Source: Clostridium sp. NkU-1 (GTDB taxonomy: Bacteria > Bacillota_A > Clostridia > Lachnospirales > Lachnospiraceae). From it: 64,000 nucleotides of DNA. Shown here piece by piece: positions 1 to 8,469 of this stretch. The stretch's first letter is position 1, and every line of letters begins with the position of its first letter. The DNA lies in NCBI GenBank assembly GCA_001312405.1, contig BBDR01000006.1, positions 1-64,000 of the forward strand, written 5' to 3'. Position numbers and translations under genes: made by a program. The notes under the pieces are model-generated. The model saw only the letters and a program-made list of their open reading frames with translations. It did not search any database and had not been told where the DNA came from.

Positions 1-76
1 AGTGAAGAAAAGAAACTTGTAAACCAGTCCCTTTTGGGGCTTATTTTTATGCCCAAACCGGGCGGAAAGGAATCTT

Positions 77-490
77 ATGAGTATTGAAAAAAATCAAATT
101 TGGCGATCAGGTCTTTGATTTGGTCGCTGCAGGTGTAAATCTTAGAGAAACAGGAGGGACCATCAAATTTCAGAAAGGACCCGCTTCTTTTGATTCCATC
201 GAAGCGATCCTAAAATTAAACGGCAGTATTACACAAATCGGATTGTCTGGGGAACCGGACTGGAACCGCTCTGATCTGGTTTATGCCGGCAGATTGACGA
301 AGCAGTCAGAGCATATCTACCGGTCTCTGGTATTGGTGTGGCCGAGTTCTTCGGACTCCTGTACATAGCTTATGAACTGGTAAGTATACTTAAAAACATG
401 ACTCTGTGTGGCCTGCCCGTGAAGCATCTGTGGGAGGTTATTAAAAAGTTTCTTTCTCAGTACACGGACGAGCTGCCGGATAACACATGA
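77..490 (+). pseudogene. Decayed prophage protein fused to a holin C-terminus
   Basis: The first ~75 codons (TTG at 84, or ATG 77 with one indel) resemble the small phage accessory proteins found upstream of holins in clostridial prophages, with 'GDQVFDLVAAGV' and 'SDLVYAGRL' motifs. After about 290 the reading frame changes, and frame +1 encodes a typical holin C-terminal third ('IAYELVSILKNM', 'CGLPVKHLWEVIKKF') ending at TGA 488-490. The holin's N-terminal membrane helices are missing, so an internal deletion seems to have joined two neighbouring phage genes. A GGAAAGGA ribosome site precedes ATG 77. Non-functional as a holin as far as can be seen. Confidence 0.55.
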
Positions 491-582
491 TTCTGTTGCG
501 ATCGTCACAACAAAGTTGTAACATCAAAACTTTTGGGCCCGGGATAATCCTGGGCCTTTTCTTATAGATCGGAGGAATCAGC

Positions 583-1406
583 ATGACAGCAGAACAGAAA
601 AGACAGGGGTATGTGACAAGTACGCCACACTCATAGGCAGGAACTTATATAACCAGACACTACGAGATTATTGTTTCAAGAAGTATTCAGACGGTAATTA
701 TTACAGCGATTGTAGCAGTTCTATATGCTACAGCTATCAGGAGGCCGAGCATGGCTTCGGGAACCTTAATACAGCCGGGATATACTGACTACCATTGATG
801 CTGATATCGCCGCAGGAATCCCGAATATATCACTCCTGCGTAAAGGGGATATGTTAGAGTTTGCCGGAACAGATGCCAGTAGACCGCTTAAGATTGGCCA
901 CATGGAAATGTACTGCGGTAACGGAATTATCTGCGGCCACGGCAGCGGCAGGCCGTCCTACAAGGATATAGTGGCATACTGTAAGAGCCGTTACGCTTCA
1001 TTCGCTCATGGAGGCTGGCGCAAGGGCCTTTGTATGTGTGCGAAGATACATACGGGACGATGCACAGACTGTTCCTGAACCAGAAAAGCTATCAGGAGCC
1101 GGACGGGTGGAGATTCTACCTCGGTAATACAGGAGAGCCTATCCGTGATGCATGGTATTTGGATACTGACGGGAAGTGGTACTGGTTCAATGCAGCCGGT
1201 ATTATGGTCACGAGCACATGGTACAAGTATAAGGGCGAATGGTATTACCTGGGAGCTGATAGGGCCATGGCGAAGGCTTACAGGAGTCCGGCGGCAAGTG
1301 GTACTATCCTGATCAAGACGGGAAGATGGCAATGGAGCCGGTGACACTCACGCCGGACGATAACGGGGCATTGAGGTATTCTGGACTGACAGAATTAAAA
1401 GTTTAA
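583..1406 (+). pseudogene. Phage endolysin remnant (NlpC/P60-like plus cell-wall-binding repeats)
   Basis: The start is ATG 583 behind GGAGGAATCAGC. Read across several frame changes it gives a catalytic part with a Cys box ('DCSSSICYSYQEAEHGFG') and a His box ('IGHMEMYCGNGIICGHGSG'), as in CHAP/NlpC-P60 amidases. It then has aromatic choline-binding-type repeats (GWRFYLGNTGEP, AWYLDTDGKWYWFN, GEWYYLG, GKWYYPDQDGKMA) ending at TAA 1404-1406. At least three frame breaks (about 620, 790 and 1280) and an in-frame stop near 790 interrupt it. Some may be sequencing errors, but together with the truncated holin upstream this is best read as a decayed lysis cassette. Confidence 0.6.
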
Positions 1407-1894
1407 CAGTCATAGCTATTGTCACTAATAATGGCGCTGAGTGTGGCATTGCTTATATACGATGTAAAAACTGCAATAGTAATACCAGTAATTACGACAA
1501 AATAAGTACAAATACTATTTTTACAAAAATCATTGTCACATACAGTAAAATTTATGGAATCAGTATCTAATATAGCATCAATTTTAGAATGATAATAAAT
1601 TGCACCGACTGGAATTGGTGTAGGCTGATCTAAACACTGTCTAAAAATTTGAAATCTAAAATTTTCCAAAATGTTTGCATGTACATTTGCAGTAAATGAA
1701 AGTAAGATGCTGGGATGCTCAAATTCAGAAGCATCTATTGACAATGGTGCAAGTGTTACGGTTGTGTCTGCAACGGCCAAAAGAGGAAACGCAACAAAAC
1801 CGGGGCTTCCGCATTTTAACTCAGTTCGGGTTGGTTTTGCTTGTTTCTTTTCGCAATAACTTATATCGTAATCGAATTTACTTATCTGGTTCAT
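1403..1894 (-). CDS. DUF4489-like small protein
   Basis: A 163-residue protein with no signal peptide or long membrane helix. After a short basic N-terminus it has a pattern that fits my memory of the clostridial DUF4489 family: 'ELKCGSP', then 'ASEFEHPSILLSFTANV', 'QIFRQCLDQPTPIPVG', and a Cys-containing 'FTVCDNDFCKNSICTYFVV' segment. The family's function is unknown; a spore or cell-surface role is sometimes suggested. It overlaps the endolysin remnant tail to tail by 4 bases. The coding strand is AT-rich. Identification rests on pattern memory only. Confidence 0.5.
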   Translation of the reverse strand: MNQISKFDYDISYCEKKQAKPTRTELKCGSPGFVAFPLLAVADTTVTLAPLSIDASEFEHPSILLSFTANVHANILENFRFQIFRQCLDQPTPIPVGAIYYHSKIDAILDTDSINFTVCDNDFCKNSICTYFVVITGITIAVFTSYISNATLSAIISDNSYDC

Positions 1895-2712
1895 ATAGGG
1901 ACCCTCGTCATTCAGGAATTGAATACATTAATTGATAATATTAAAAGTGATTATCTATTGTATTATATTATGATTATTTTAAGAATGTGAGTAGTTTTGA
2001 ATCCCCATATTTAGACTTTAATGTGTTGACGCAAGCCTTGGATCGGGTGATTTGCCATTACGATGTGACCGGCATACCTGGGACGCATTGAAAGCTGTTC
2101 TTATAGCCCCTGCATTATATTGGAAGTTTGTTACATATCCAGTATACGGCAATATTAAACTTAAGACAAACTGTAAAATAACTTAAAAAAGTGTTCGCAA
2201 ATGCTCCCTTATGTTTTCCTATCTAATGTAATGCGGACACCTATTTACGTCTGGCGCAAGCCCACATAGTCCTAACATATTAATAACCTCATAAAATGAT
2301 CATACAAACGTTAGTTCGACAAGCCAAAGGAAATAAATTCCGTTTAAAATTGCTATTTTAATGAAGTGATATTAAGAAATTCCCTCGCATATAATTGAAT
2401 ATCCGTGTATAAGTTATGCCGGTTATATGAGTATTAAAGCATCTTCTGCTATAGATTCGAATTTTATTTCAAGAATTAGAAGTGTTACAACTTTAGCGGA
2501 ATTTTAGATACGGGAATAGAATCAGATATTTTATTTACCTGGATAAATACTCCACTGTTACAGCCTATAATTATGTTAATAACAGTATATCTTCTTTATG
2601 GAAGTCGGTGATGTATCAGAACACTCGTTGTAAAGCCTGAATTTCAGTACTAGGTGTGAATGTAATTAGACCAACATTAAAATTAATTATTAATATAGGA
2701 GATGTTGTAGAA
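1895..2712. other. Gene-free AT-rich stretch
   Basis: About 800 bases with no open frame that I can support. Short interrupted frames around 2430-2640 encode hydrophobic or Tyr/Asn-rich fragments, too broken to assign. The stretch is more AT-rich than the flanking core genes and probably holds decayed element DNA. Confidence 0.5.
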
Positions 2713-3585
2713 ATGAACCATACAGTAAATGAGAACTATAAAATTTATTTAATAACCATGGATAAAAGTGATCAATTTTGGACGGTTATGGATAATGGTG
2801 CTAGAGAAATGGCTTCTATGTTAGGTGTTACATATGAATGGGACGCCCCCTTAACGAGAGATGTAAATAAACAAATTCAAATATTTAATAATGCCGTAGC
2901 AGCAGGAGCAGATGCAATAATGTTAGCGGCGAGTGATCCTTTAAAGATTTCAATGGCAGTTGAAGAAGCGAAAGCAAAGGGTGTAAAAATCATTTATGTT
3001 GATGCACCAGCGTTGGAAGAAGCAGTCATAACCTTAGCTACAGATAATTATACAGCTGGTAAGATAGCTGGAGAAAATATGTTTTACGAATTAGAGGAGA
3101 TTGGTGTCACAAATGGTTCAATAGGAATCATTGGGGTAACTCCTGAAAGCAGAACGACTGTAAATCGGGAAATGGGATTTCGCGATTATTTTAAACCGTT
3201 TGTCAGATATCAAATATTAGAAACAATATACACGAATGGTGACCCAGAGTTAGCAAAACAAGCAACGGAAAAATATATAAGAGACAATCCCAATCTTGTT
3301 GGTGTTTTTTCAACGAATGAAGGATCTACGTTAGGGATGGGGTATGCTTTGAGAGAAAATGATATAAATATTATCGGTATTGGATTTGATATCACAGAGA
3401 TAATTCAGGAAATGATAAAAGATAATACTATAAAAGCTACATTGGTACAAAATCCATTTACAATGGGCTATTTGGGTATGGCTGAGGCAGTTGCTGCATT
3501 AAGGGGATTTGATACAGGTCCACAATTAATTAATACTGGAGTAGCTGTAGTTAATATATATACACCAAGTCGAATATTATCATAA
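2713..3585 (+). CDS. Periplasmic-binding-protein-fold sugar-binding protein without a signal peptide
   Basis: About 290 residues with a complete type-I periplasmic binding fold: 'VMDNGAREMASMLGV', 'AAGADAIMLAASDP', 'VKIIYVDAPA', 'TDNYTAGKIAGENM', 'GVFSTNEGSTLGMGYAL' and 'TLVQNPFTMGYLGM'. These match sugar ABC-transporter binding proteins (Peripla_BP_4; RbsB/XylF-like). ATG 2713 follows AGGAG at 2697-2701; an in-frame ATG at 2656 has no good ribosome site. Neither start gives a signal peptide or lipobox, and there is no DNA-binding domain, so this is neither an ordinary exported binding protein nor a LacI regulator. No permease or ATPase lies nearby. It is AT-rich and sits between phage remnants and the tRNA-Gly fragment, so probably cargo of the element. 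Confidence 0.75.
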   Translation: MNHTVNENYKIYLITMDKSDQFWTVMDNGAREMASMLGVTYEWDAPLTRDVNKQIQIFNNAVAAGADAIMLAASDPLKISMAVEEAKAKGVKIIYVDAPALEEAVITLATDNYTAGKIAGENMFYELEEIGVTNGSIGIIGVTPESRTTVNREMGFRDYFKPFVRYQILETIYTNGDPELAKQATEKYIRDNPNLVGVFSTNEGSTLGMGYALRENDINIIGIGFDITEIIQEMIKDNTIKATLVQNPFTMGYLGMAEAVAALRGFDTGPQLINTGVAVVNIYTPSRILS

Positions 3586-3760
3586 TTAACTATATTTGAG
3601 AAATAAGGGAATTAAAATGATACATGTAGAAAGAAATCATATTATGAGTGATGAAATGCTAAAAAGAAATGGACGCAGCGGTACCGGAATTGAGACTTGG
3701 TACTCAGCCAGTTGATGCTGTTTTATCCAGAACGATTGAATGAATATCTATAAAGGAAAA

Positions 3761-3794
3761 CCGGTCAGACAGTTGTGACAAACTGTCTGACCGG
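3761..3794 (+). terminator. Strong hairpin downstream of the binding-protein gene
   Basis: A perfect 14-bp inverted repeat (CCGGTCAGACAGTT / AACTGTCTGACCGG) around a 6-nt loop, about 175 bases after the stop codon. The following run is C/T mixed rather than pure T, so termination is likely but not certain. The stretch 3586-3760 holds only a 30-codon frame starting at 3617 that I cannot assign. Confidence 0.55.
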
Positions 3795-3866
3795 CCCATT
3801 TATTTCCTTATTCCCTCGGTAATTATAATATGCCCGATTTTTTCCTAATAATTCTAGAGGTCGGGT

Positions 3867-4064
3867 GTGGGCAGAGCCCACAAAAAAAAGCTACAGGTAA
3901 CGAATATTTGTAAAGGAACAGCCCGTAAAACCTGGTTGATTTGCAATGAGGTAATATCAACTCTTGAAAATCTTATTGATATCGGCGTGGATATTCCTTC
4001 GTTTCTTATGCCTATTGTGAAGCTGATTAAAGGGCATGTTGAAGACAAGACAAAGATAAATTAA
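3867..4064 (+). pseudogene. Second holin C-terminal remnant
   Basis: The open frame ends with 'NEVISTLENLIDIGVDIPSF' and a Lys-rich tail. This is the same C-terminal signature (ENLxxIGVxIPxF followed by a basic end) as the phage holin_4 family, but a different lineage from the holin tail at 300-490. The N-terminal part before about codon 25 does not look like a holin, and the transmembrane segments are absent. No ribosome site. Read as a leftover of another lysis cassette. Confidence 0.45.
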
Positions 4065-4157
4065 GCAACGGGGCCGGTGTTACACTCAGCCCTCGGTATT
4101 TAGCCGCCGTAATAGTCTTTTGTATTGTGTACCAATTACCATTTGCATGATAAGTAG

Positions 4158-4179
4158 CCTGCTCGGTTTTCCGAGCAGG
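4158..4179 (+). terminator. Short hairpin after the holin remnant
   Basis: CCTGCTCGG / CCGAGCAGG, 9-bp stem with a TTTT loop. A-rich rather than T-rich downstream, so a weak terminator or simply a structured end of the decayed lysis region. Confidence 0.4.
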
Positions 4180-4253
4180 AAAGTATAAAATTGCTTAAAG
4201 TTTTTCTTAAAGAAAATAAAGTAACTAAGGTATACTACATATAATAAGGAAGT

Positions 4254-4299
4254 TACCTTGCCAAGGTCGGGGTCGCGGGTTCGAGTCCCGTCTCGCGCT
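4254..4299 (+). other. 3' fragment of tRNA-Gly(GCC): probable integration (att) scar
   Basis: The 46 bases run from inside the anticodon stem (ACC TTGCCAA GGT, anticodon GCC) through a perfect T-arm (CGCGGGTTCGAGTCCCG) to the 3' acceptor strand CTCGCGCT. The 5' acceptor strand and D-arm are absent: upstream is unrelated AT-rich DNA, and the anticodon stem cannot close beyond its inner three pairs. Integrases of phages and ICEs often recombine into tRNA 3' halves and duplicate exactly this part, so this is best explained as the far attachment site of the element occupying 1-4253, with the intact tRNA-Gly upstream of the window. Confidence 0.7.
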
Positions 4300-4310
4300 T
4301 TTTTTATTTG

Positions 4311-4351
4311 TAGCGGAAGCCTTTATTTACAAGGTTTCCGCTATTTTTTTT
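4311..4351 (+). terminator. Rho-independent terminator
   Basis: TAGCGGAAGCC / GGTTTCCGCTA (11 bp, one G-T pair) followed by eight T. It lies just behind the tRNA-Gly fragment and was probably the original tRNA terminator carried with the attachment site. Confidence 0.75.
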
Positions 4352-4602
4352 GCCTGTCAACATGAAGACAGTTGTATACTGCTATATACAGGTTGCAGAA
4401 TATTTGCCATGAGGCCATGAGTTAACATAGGCAATATTGATCTCTTACTTTTCACGAAAAAAAATGTAAATAGTATCACTATAATCTTACCATTTTAATG
4501 CCATCAATGGATTTTTTTGATGTCACCAATGAATTACAGGTTTCTGTTTTTCGGTTTTCATTACTACCTGTTTAAACTCTACCAGAATCTGGGCTACAGG
4601 AT

Positions 4603-4638
4603 AGCTGGTATCTGGATTCTGATGGTAAATGGTTCTGG
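4603..4638 (+). pseudogene. Isolated cell-wall-binding repeat fragment
   Basis: Twelve codons read SWYLDSDGKWFW, the signature of a choline-binding-type (CW_binding_1) repeat as in the endolysin remnant at 583-1406. Stops and frame changes surround it and no full gene is visible. The rest of 4352-4786 shows no supportable gene. Confidence 0.4.
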
Positions 4639-4786
4639 CCCAGCCTCATATTCTTTCCCTTTCTGCATAACATTTAATATGCATATCAGCCCGGCATCGA
4701 TATCGGGATACTCCAATTTTAGACAGCCAATTTCATTTTGTCTATTGCATGATTGCTGCTGTCAGTAATCGTAAGGAGATTTAACT

Positions 4787-6454
4787 GTGAAAAAAATTTT
4801 GGATAACAATTATTTTGATTTAATCTTTACTAACCCAGTAATTTCAACTCCCAGCAATGATAGCATTACCTATTTAAACAACCGGCATTCCCTGCTGCAT
4901 ATCCCGATTGCTGACATAGACATTTGTGAATTGGCAAGGTACCCCGTTCACACCTTTCCGTCCTTGTTTACTCTCAATTCTACGGTCAATCTCGAACAGA
5001 CCGGTGTTGGGGAGGTGCAGCGGAATCCTGCCTTAGCCCTGTTTGGACAGGGCGTAATCGTTGTAGTCATTGACACAGGTATTGATTATCAGCATCCTGC
5101 CTTCCGCAACAGCGACGGTTCCACCCGTATCCTCACCATATGGGACCAGACTCAGCAGGAGGGAACTCCACCTGATACGTTTACCTTTGGTACGGAATAC
5201 AGCCGGGAGACAATCAATGCCGCATTGAATTCTGAAGACCCCCTATCCGTTGTACCATCAACAGACACCAACGGACACGGAACAGCCATTGCAAGCGTGA
5301 GCGCTGGTACCCCCAACGTACGGGAGGCCTTTAGTGGAGTAGCTCCCCAGTCTGATCTGGTAATTGTAAAACTAAAGGAAGCAAAACAGAATCTAAAGAG
5401 TTTTTATTTTGTTCCCGATGATGCTTTATGCTTTCAGGAATCTGATCTTATGCTTGGATTTCGTTATTCCCTTACCATTCAGGAAAGGTTTAACCGCCCT
5501 GTGGTTACCTGTTTCGCCGTTGGCAGCAGCCAGGGAGGCCATGATGGGAGAAGTCCCTTAAGCGGTTACCTAAATGACTTGGTATTGCAGCCGGGTATCG
5601 GTACATCCGTCTCTGCCGGTAATGAGGGAAACAGCCAAAGGCATTATTTTAATTCCACTACATCAGAGCCTTATTACAATGATTTTGAATTGAGAATAGG
5701 GGAAAATGATAAAATGTTTGGCATGGAAATCTGGTCACATTCTCTAGGACGGGTTTCCATTGACATTTCCTCACCTAACAGGGAATCCACACAGCAGGTT
5801 TATCCTGCAATCGGTGATTGCAGAATATTCAACTTTGTTTTTACTCCTACTACCCTTTATGTCAACAATTATATTTTTGAAGAGGAGACAGGAGACCAGA
5901 TGATCCTGGTGCGTTTTCAGAACACTATTCCCGGAATTTGGCGTATTCGGATCAGAAGCATTGAAAATGAGCTTAGCCTATCATGCCTGGCTTCCTTCAG
6001 ACGGCTTATATCTGAACAGACCTATTTTATTAACTCCTCTCCAGATACCACCATCACAGCACCTGGAAACGGCAATCGCCAGCTGACTGTGACTGCTTTC
6101 AATCAGCTTAATAACTCAATACTTGGCGAATCAAGCAGAGGTTATACAAGAATGGGCCTCGTAAAGCCGGATATTGCAGCTCCCGGTTACCAGCTGACCT
6201 GTGCGGTTCCCGGAGGCGGATATGGTTCTGTAACAGGATCAGGAGCTGCCGCTGCCCATACAGCCGGCATTATTTCCATGGTTTTTGAGTGGGCCATTGT
6301 CAGGGGAAATTACAGCACGATGAACGGAGTCAATGTCAGCCGGCTGATGATGAGGAGTGGGGTGCGGGGCAGCTCATACACCTATCCAAATAACTTATGG
6401 GGATATGGCCAGGTGAATGTGGCCAGTCTGTTTCGGCAGTTTTCCAGTATTTAA
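4787..6454 (+). CDS. S8 subtilisin-family protein with the catalytic Ser replaced by Gly (pseudoprotease)
   Basis: 555 residues, GTG start behind TAAGGAGATTTAACT. The fold is that of the Csp-like S8 peptidases common in Lachnospiraceae and C. difficile. The catalytic Asp (VVIDTGID, D96) and His (DTNGHGTA, H164) are present, as is the oxyanion region (SVSAGNEGN). The serine box, normally GTSxAAAH, reads G484-S485-G486-AAAAH, so the nucleophile is Gly. The family's insert between the His and Ser boxes and the C-terminal 'NNLWGYGQVNV' are present, so the protein is full length. No signal peptide. In C. difficile, Csp pseudoproteases take part in germinant sensing, so a signalling or scaffold role is possible. 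A single-gene unit ending in a terminator at 6541. Confidence 0.85.
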   Translation: MKKILDNNYFDLIFTNPVISTPSNDSITYLNNRHSLLHIPIADIDICELARYPVHTFPSLFTLNSTVNLEQTGVGEVQRNPALALFGQGVIVVVIDTGIDYQHPAFRNSDGSTRILTIWDQTQQEGTPPDTFTFGTEYSRETINAALNSEDPLSVVPSTDTNGHGTAIASVSAGTPNVREAFSGVAPQSDLVIVKLKEAKQNLKSFYFVPDDALCFQESDLMLGFRYSLTIQERFNRPVVTCFAVGSSQGGHDGRSPLSGYLNDLVLQPGIGTSVSAGNEGNSQRHYFNSTTSEPYYNDFELRIGENDKMFGMEIWSHSLGRVSIDISSPNRESTQQVYPAIGDCRIFNFVFTPTTLYVNNYIFEEETGDQMILVRFQNTIPGIWRIRIRSIENELSLSCLASFRRLISEQTYFINSSPDTTITAPGNGNRQLTVTAFNQLNNSILGESSRGYTRMGLVKPDIAAPGYQLTCAVPGGGYGSVTGSGAAAAHTAGIISMVFEWAIVRGNYSTMNGVNVSRLMMRSGVRGSSYTYPNNLWGYGQVNVASLFRQFSSI

Positions 6455-6540
6455 CCTGATCAGGCAGCGAAGTGGATTGAGAATTTCCAATTGGCTGGAA
6501 TAGATTCAATAATACAGAACAAAATAAAATCAGTGCATAA

Positions 6541-6575
6541 GAGGTTGGTAGAGAATTAGGTCTATCAACCTCTTT
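6541..6575 (+). terminator. Terminator of the S8 gene
   Basis: GAGGTTGGTAGA / TCTATCAACCTC hairpin with an 8-nt loop followed by TTTACCTT. Confidence 0.6.
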
Positions 6576-6647
6576 ACCTTGTCCCGCAAATTACACATAT
6601 TCCGGATAAGGCATTTTTCTTATGATGGACAAATACTTTATAATCCA

Positions 6648-6694
6648 TTGACAATTCGATGAATCAGGATATAATAGTTATGTGCGCAACTATT
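6648..6694 (+). promoter_or_regulatory. Promoter with overlapping palindromic operator, probably for MarR
   Basis: TTGACA (6648-6653), 16-nt spacer, TATAAT (6670-6675). Overlapping the -10 box and start region is AATAGTT-N8-AACTATT (6673-6694), a perfect 7-bp inverted repeat of the size bound by MarR dimers. The operon it drives ends with a marR gene, so autoregulation is the simple reading. Confidence 0.6.
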
Positions 6695-6737
6695 GTAAAT
6701 GCAACAGTTACTAAAGCAACTAATACGGGAGCCTGAT

Positions 6738-8469
6738 ATGAAAAATTTATTTCACTATGCAAAAAAATATAAAAAAGAATTTATTCTTGCAATCATCTTT
6801 ATTGAGGCTGAAACCATTTTCGAATTAGTTATCCCCATGATTATGGCTGATATCATTGATGTGGGAGTTGCAAACGGTGATAGAAATTACATATTTCTAA
6901 AGGGATTTCAAATGGTATTCTTTGCCGTTCTCTCTCTTTTTCTGGGCCATGCATGCGCCCGGTATACCGCGATCTGCGGAAATGGTGTGGGGGCCCAGAT
7001 CCGAATGGCTGAGTTTCAGAAAATGCAGACTTATTCTTTCGCTAACACGGACCGGTTCAGCACCCCTTCTCTGGTAACAAGGCTTACAAGTGATATTACC
7101 ACAATCCAGAATTCCATTACAAACGGAATGCGTCCAGGTTTCCGTTCTCCGGTGATGATGATGACGGCATTGATCGTTTCTTTTCGGCTGAATGCCGAAC
7201 TGGCTGTGGTATTTTTAATTGCGGCCCCTGTATTGGCCGTTATTTTATTCACAATCATCAAAAACGTAAGACCCTTGTATTCAAAAATGCAGGGAGCCGT
7301 TGATCTTGTGAACCGGATCATTCAGGAGAATTTGATTGCCATCCGTGTAGTAAAGGCTTATGTCCGGGGTGATTATGAGATAAGTAAATTTAAAGAGGGA
7401 AACATGAATTTACAGAATTCCTCTGAAAGGTCCTTTTCCCTGGCGGCCTTAAATATGCCTGCCTTACAGTTTGTCATGTACGGGACCATATTAAGTATCC
7501 TGTGGTTCGGCGGAAACCTGGTTATGATCGGAAACATGAAGGTAGGCGCACTGACCAGCTTTCTTAGCTATGTGCTGCAGGTGCTTAATTCCCTTATGAT
7601 GTTTTCCAATGTGTTTCTTTTGTTTACCCGGTCCTTAACCTCATGGAAGAGGATTTCAGAAGTCTTAGATGAGGAACCGACCATCAATGATGACCGGGCA
7701 AAGGATATCTCCATCAAGGAAGGGCGGATCCGGTTTGAAAACGTATATTTCAAATACAAGGAAGATGCAAAGGAATATGTGCTTTCCGATATTTCCTTTG
7801 AGATTGGCACTGGTGAGACTGTTGGAATCATTGGTCAGACAGGTGCTGCAAAAAGTACCCTGGTGCAGCTGATTCCAAGACTCTATGAGGTGATAAGCGG
7901 TAATATTATCATCGACGGCCATCCCATATACGAATATACCCAGGACCATTTAAGGGATTCCATTGCCATGGTGTTACAGAAAAATACCCTTTTTTTCCGG
8001 CTCGGTGAAGGAAAATCTTTACTGGGGAAAAGAGGATGCAACGGATGAAGAAATAGAAAGAGCATGCAGCATTGCCTGTGTGGACGAATTCATTGACCGC
8101 CTGGACCATGGATATGATACGGAGCTGGGGCAGGGAGGTGTTAATGTCTCAGGGGGACAGAAACAGCGGCTTTGCATTGCAAGAGCCATATTAAAAAGCG
8201 CCAAAGGTGCTTATTCTGGATGATTCCACAAGCGCCCTTGACACCGAGACAGAAGCAAAAATAAAAGAGGGCCTGGAAAAATCCCTTCCTGGAATGACAA
8301 AGATCATTATCAGCCAGCGGATCTCCTCTATCATGGATGCCGACCAGATCATTATTCTTGATGACGGAAAAATAAATGCCATTGGAACCCATGAACAGCT
8401 TCTGGCCGATAATGAAATATATCAGGATATTTATTTTCACAGCAGAAAGGAGGCGGCCAGTCCTTATGA
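6738..8469 (+). CDS. Multidrug-type ABC exporter, half-transporter A (degenerate ATP site)
   Basis: Half-transporter with six predicted membrane helices (residues ~15-310) and a C-terminal ATPase domain. ATG 6738 follows GGGAG. The ATPase deviates from consensus: Walker A is GQTGAAKST (last Gly replaced by Ala), Walker B ends in ILDDST (Asp in place of the catalytic Glu) and the switch reads SQR instead of HR. The signature VSGGQKQR is good. This is the degenerate half of a heterodimeric exporter of the BmrCD/LmrCD/TM287-288 kind. The frame is broken by one extra T near 7996, one extra G near 8205 and one missing G near 8453. Repairing the last gives a stop at 8467-8469 overlapping the next start (ATGA), so these look like sequencing errors. 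Confidence 0.85.

Noticed and set aside
84..368. Intact 94-residue protein
   Set aside because: The last ~20 residues are out-of-frame translation of a holin tail, so the open frame is a fusion artefact of decay.
4254..4299. Functional tRNA-Gly
   Set aside because: The D-arm and 5' acceptor strand are absent, and the anticodon stem does not close beyond three pairs.
7990..8210. Programmed frameshifting in the ABC exporter gene
   Set aside because: Several breaks of both signs occur in this and many other genes at ordinary homopolymers, with no slippery heptamer plus pseudoknot; sequencing error is simpler.
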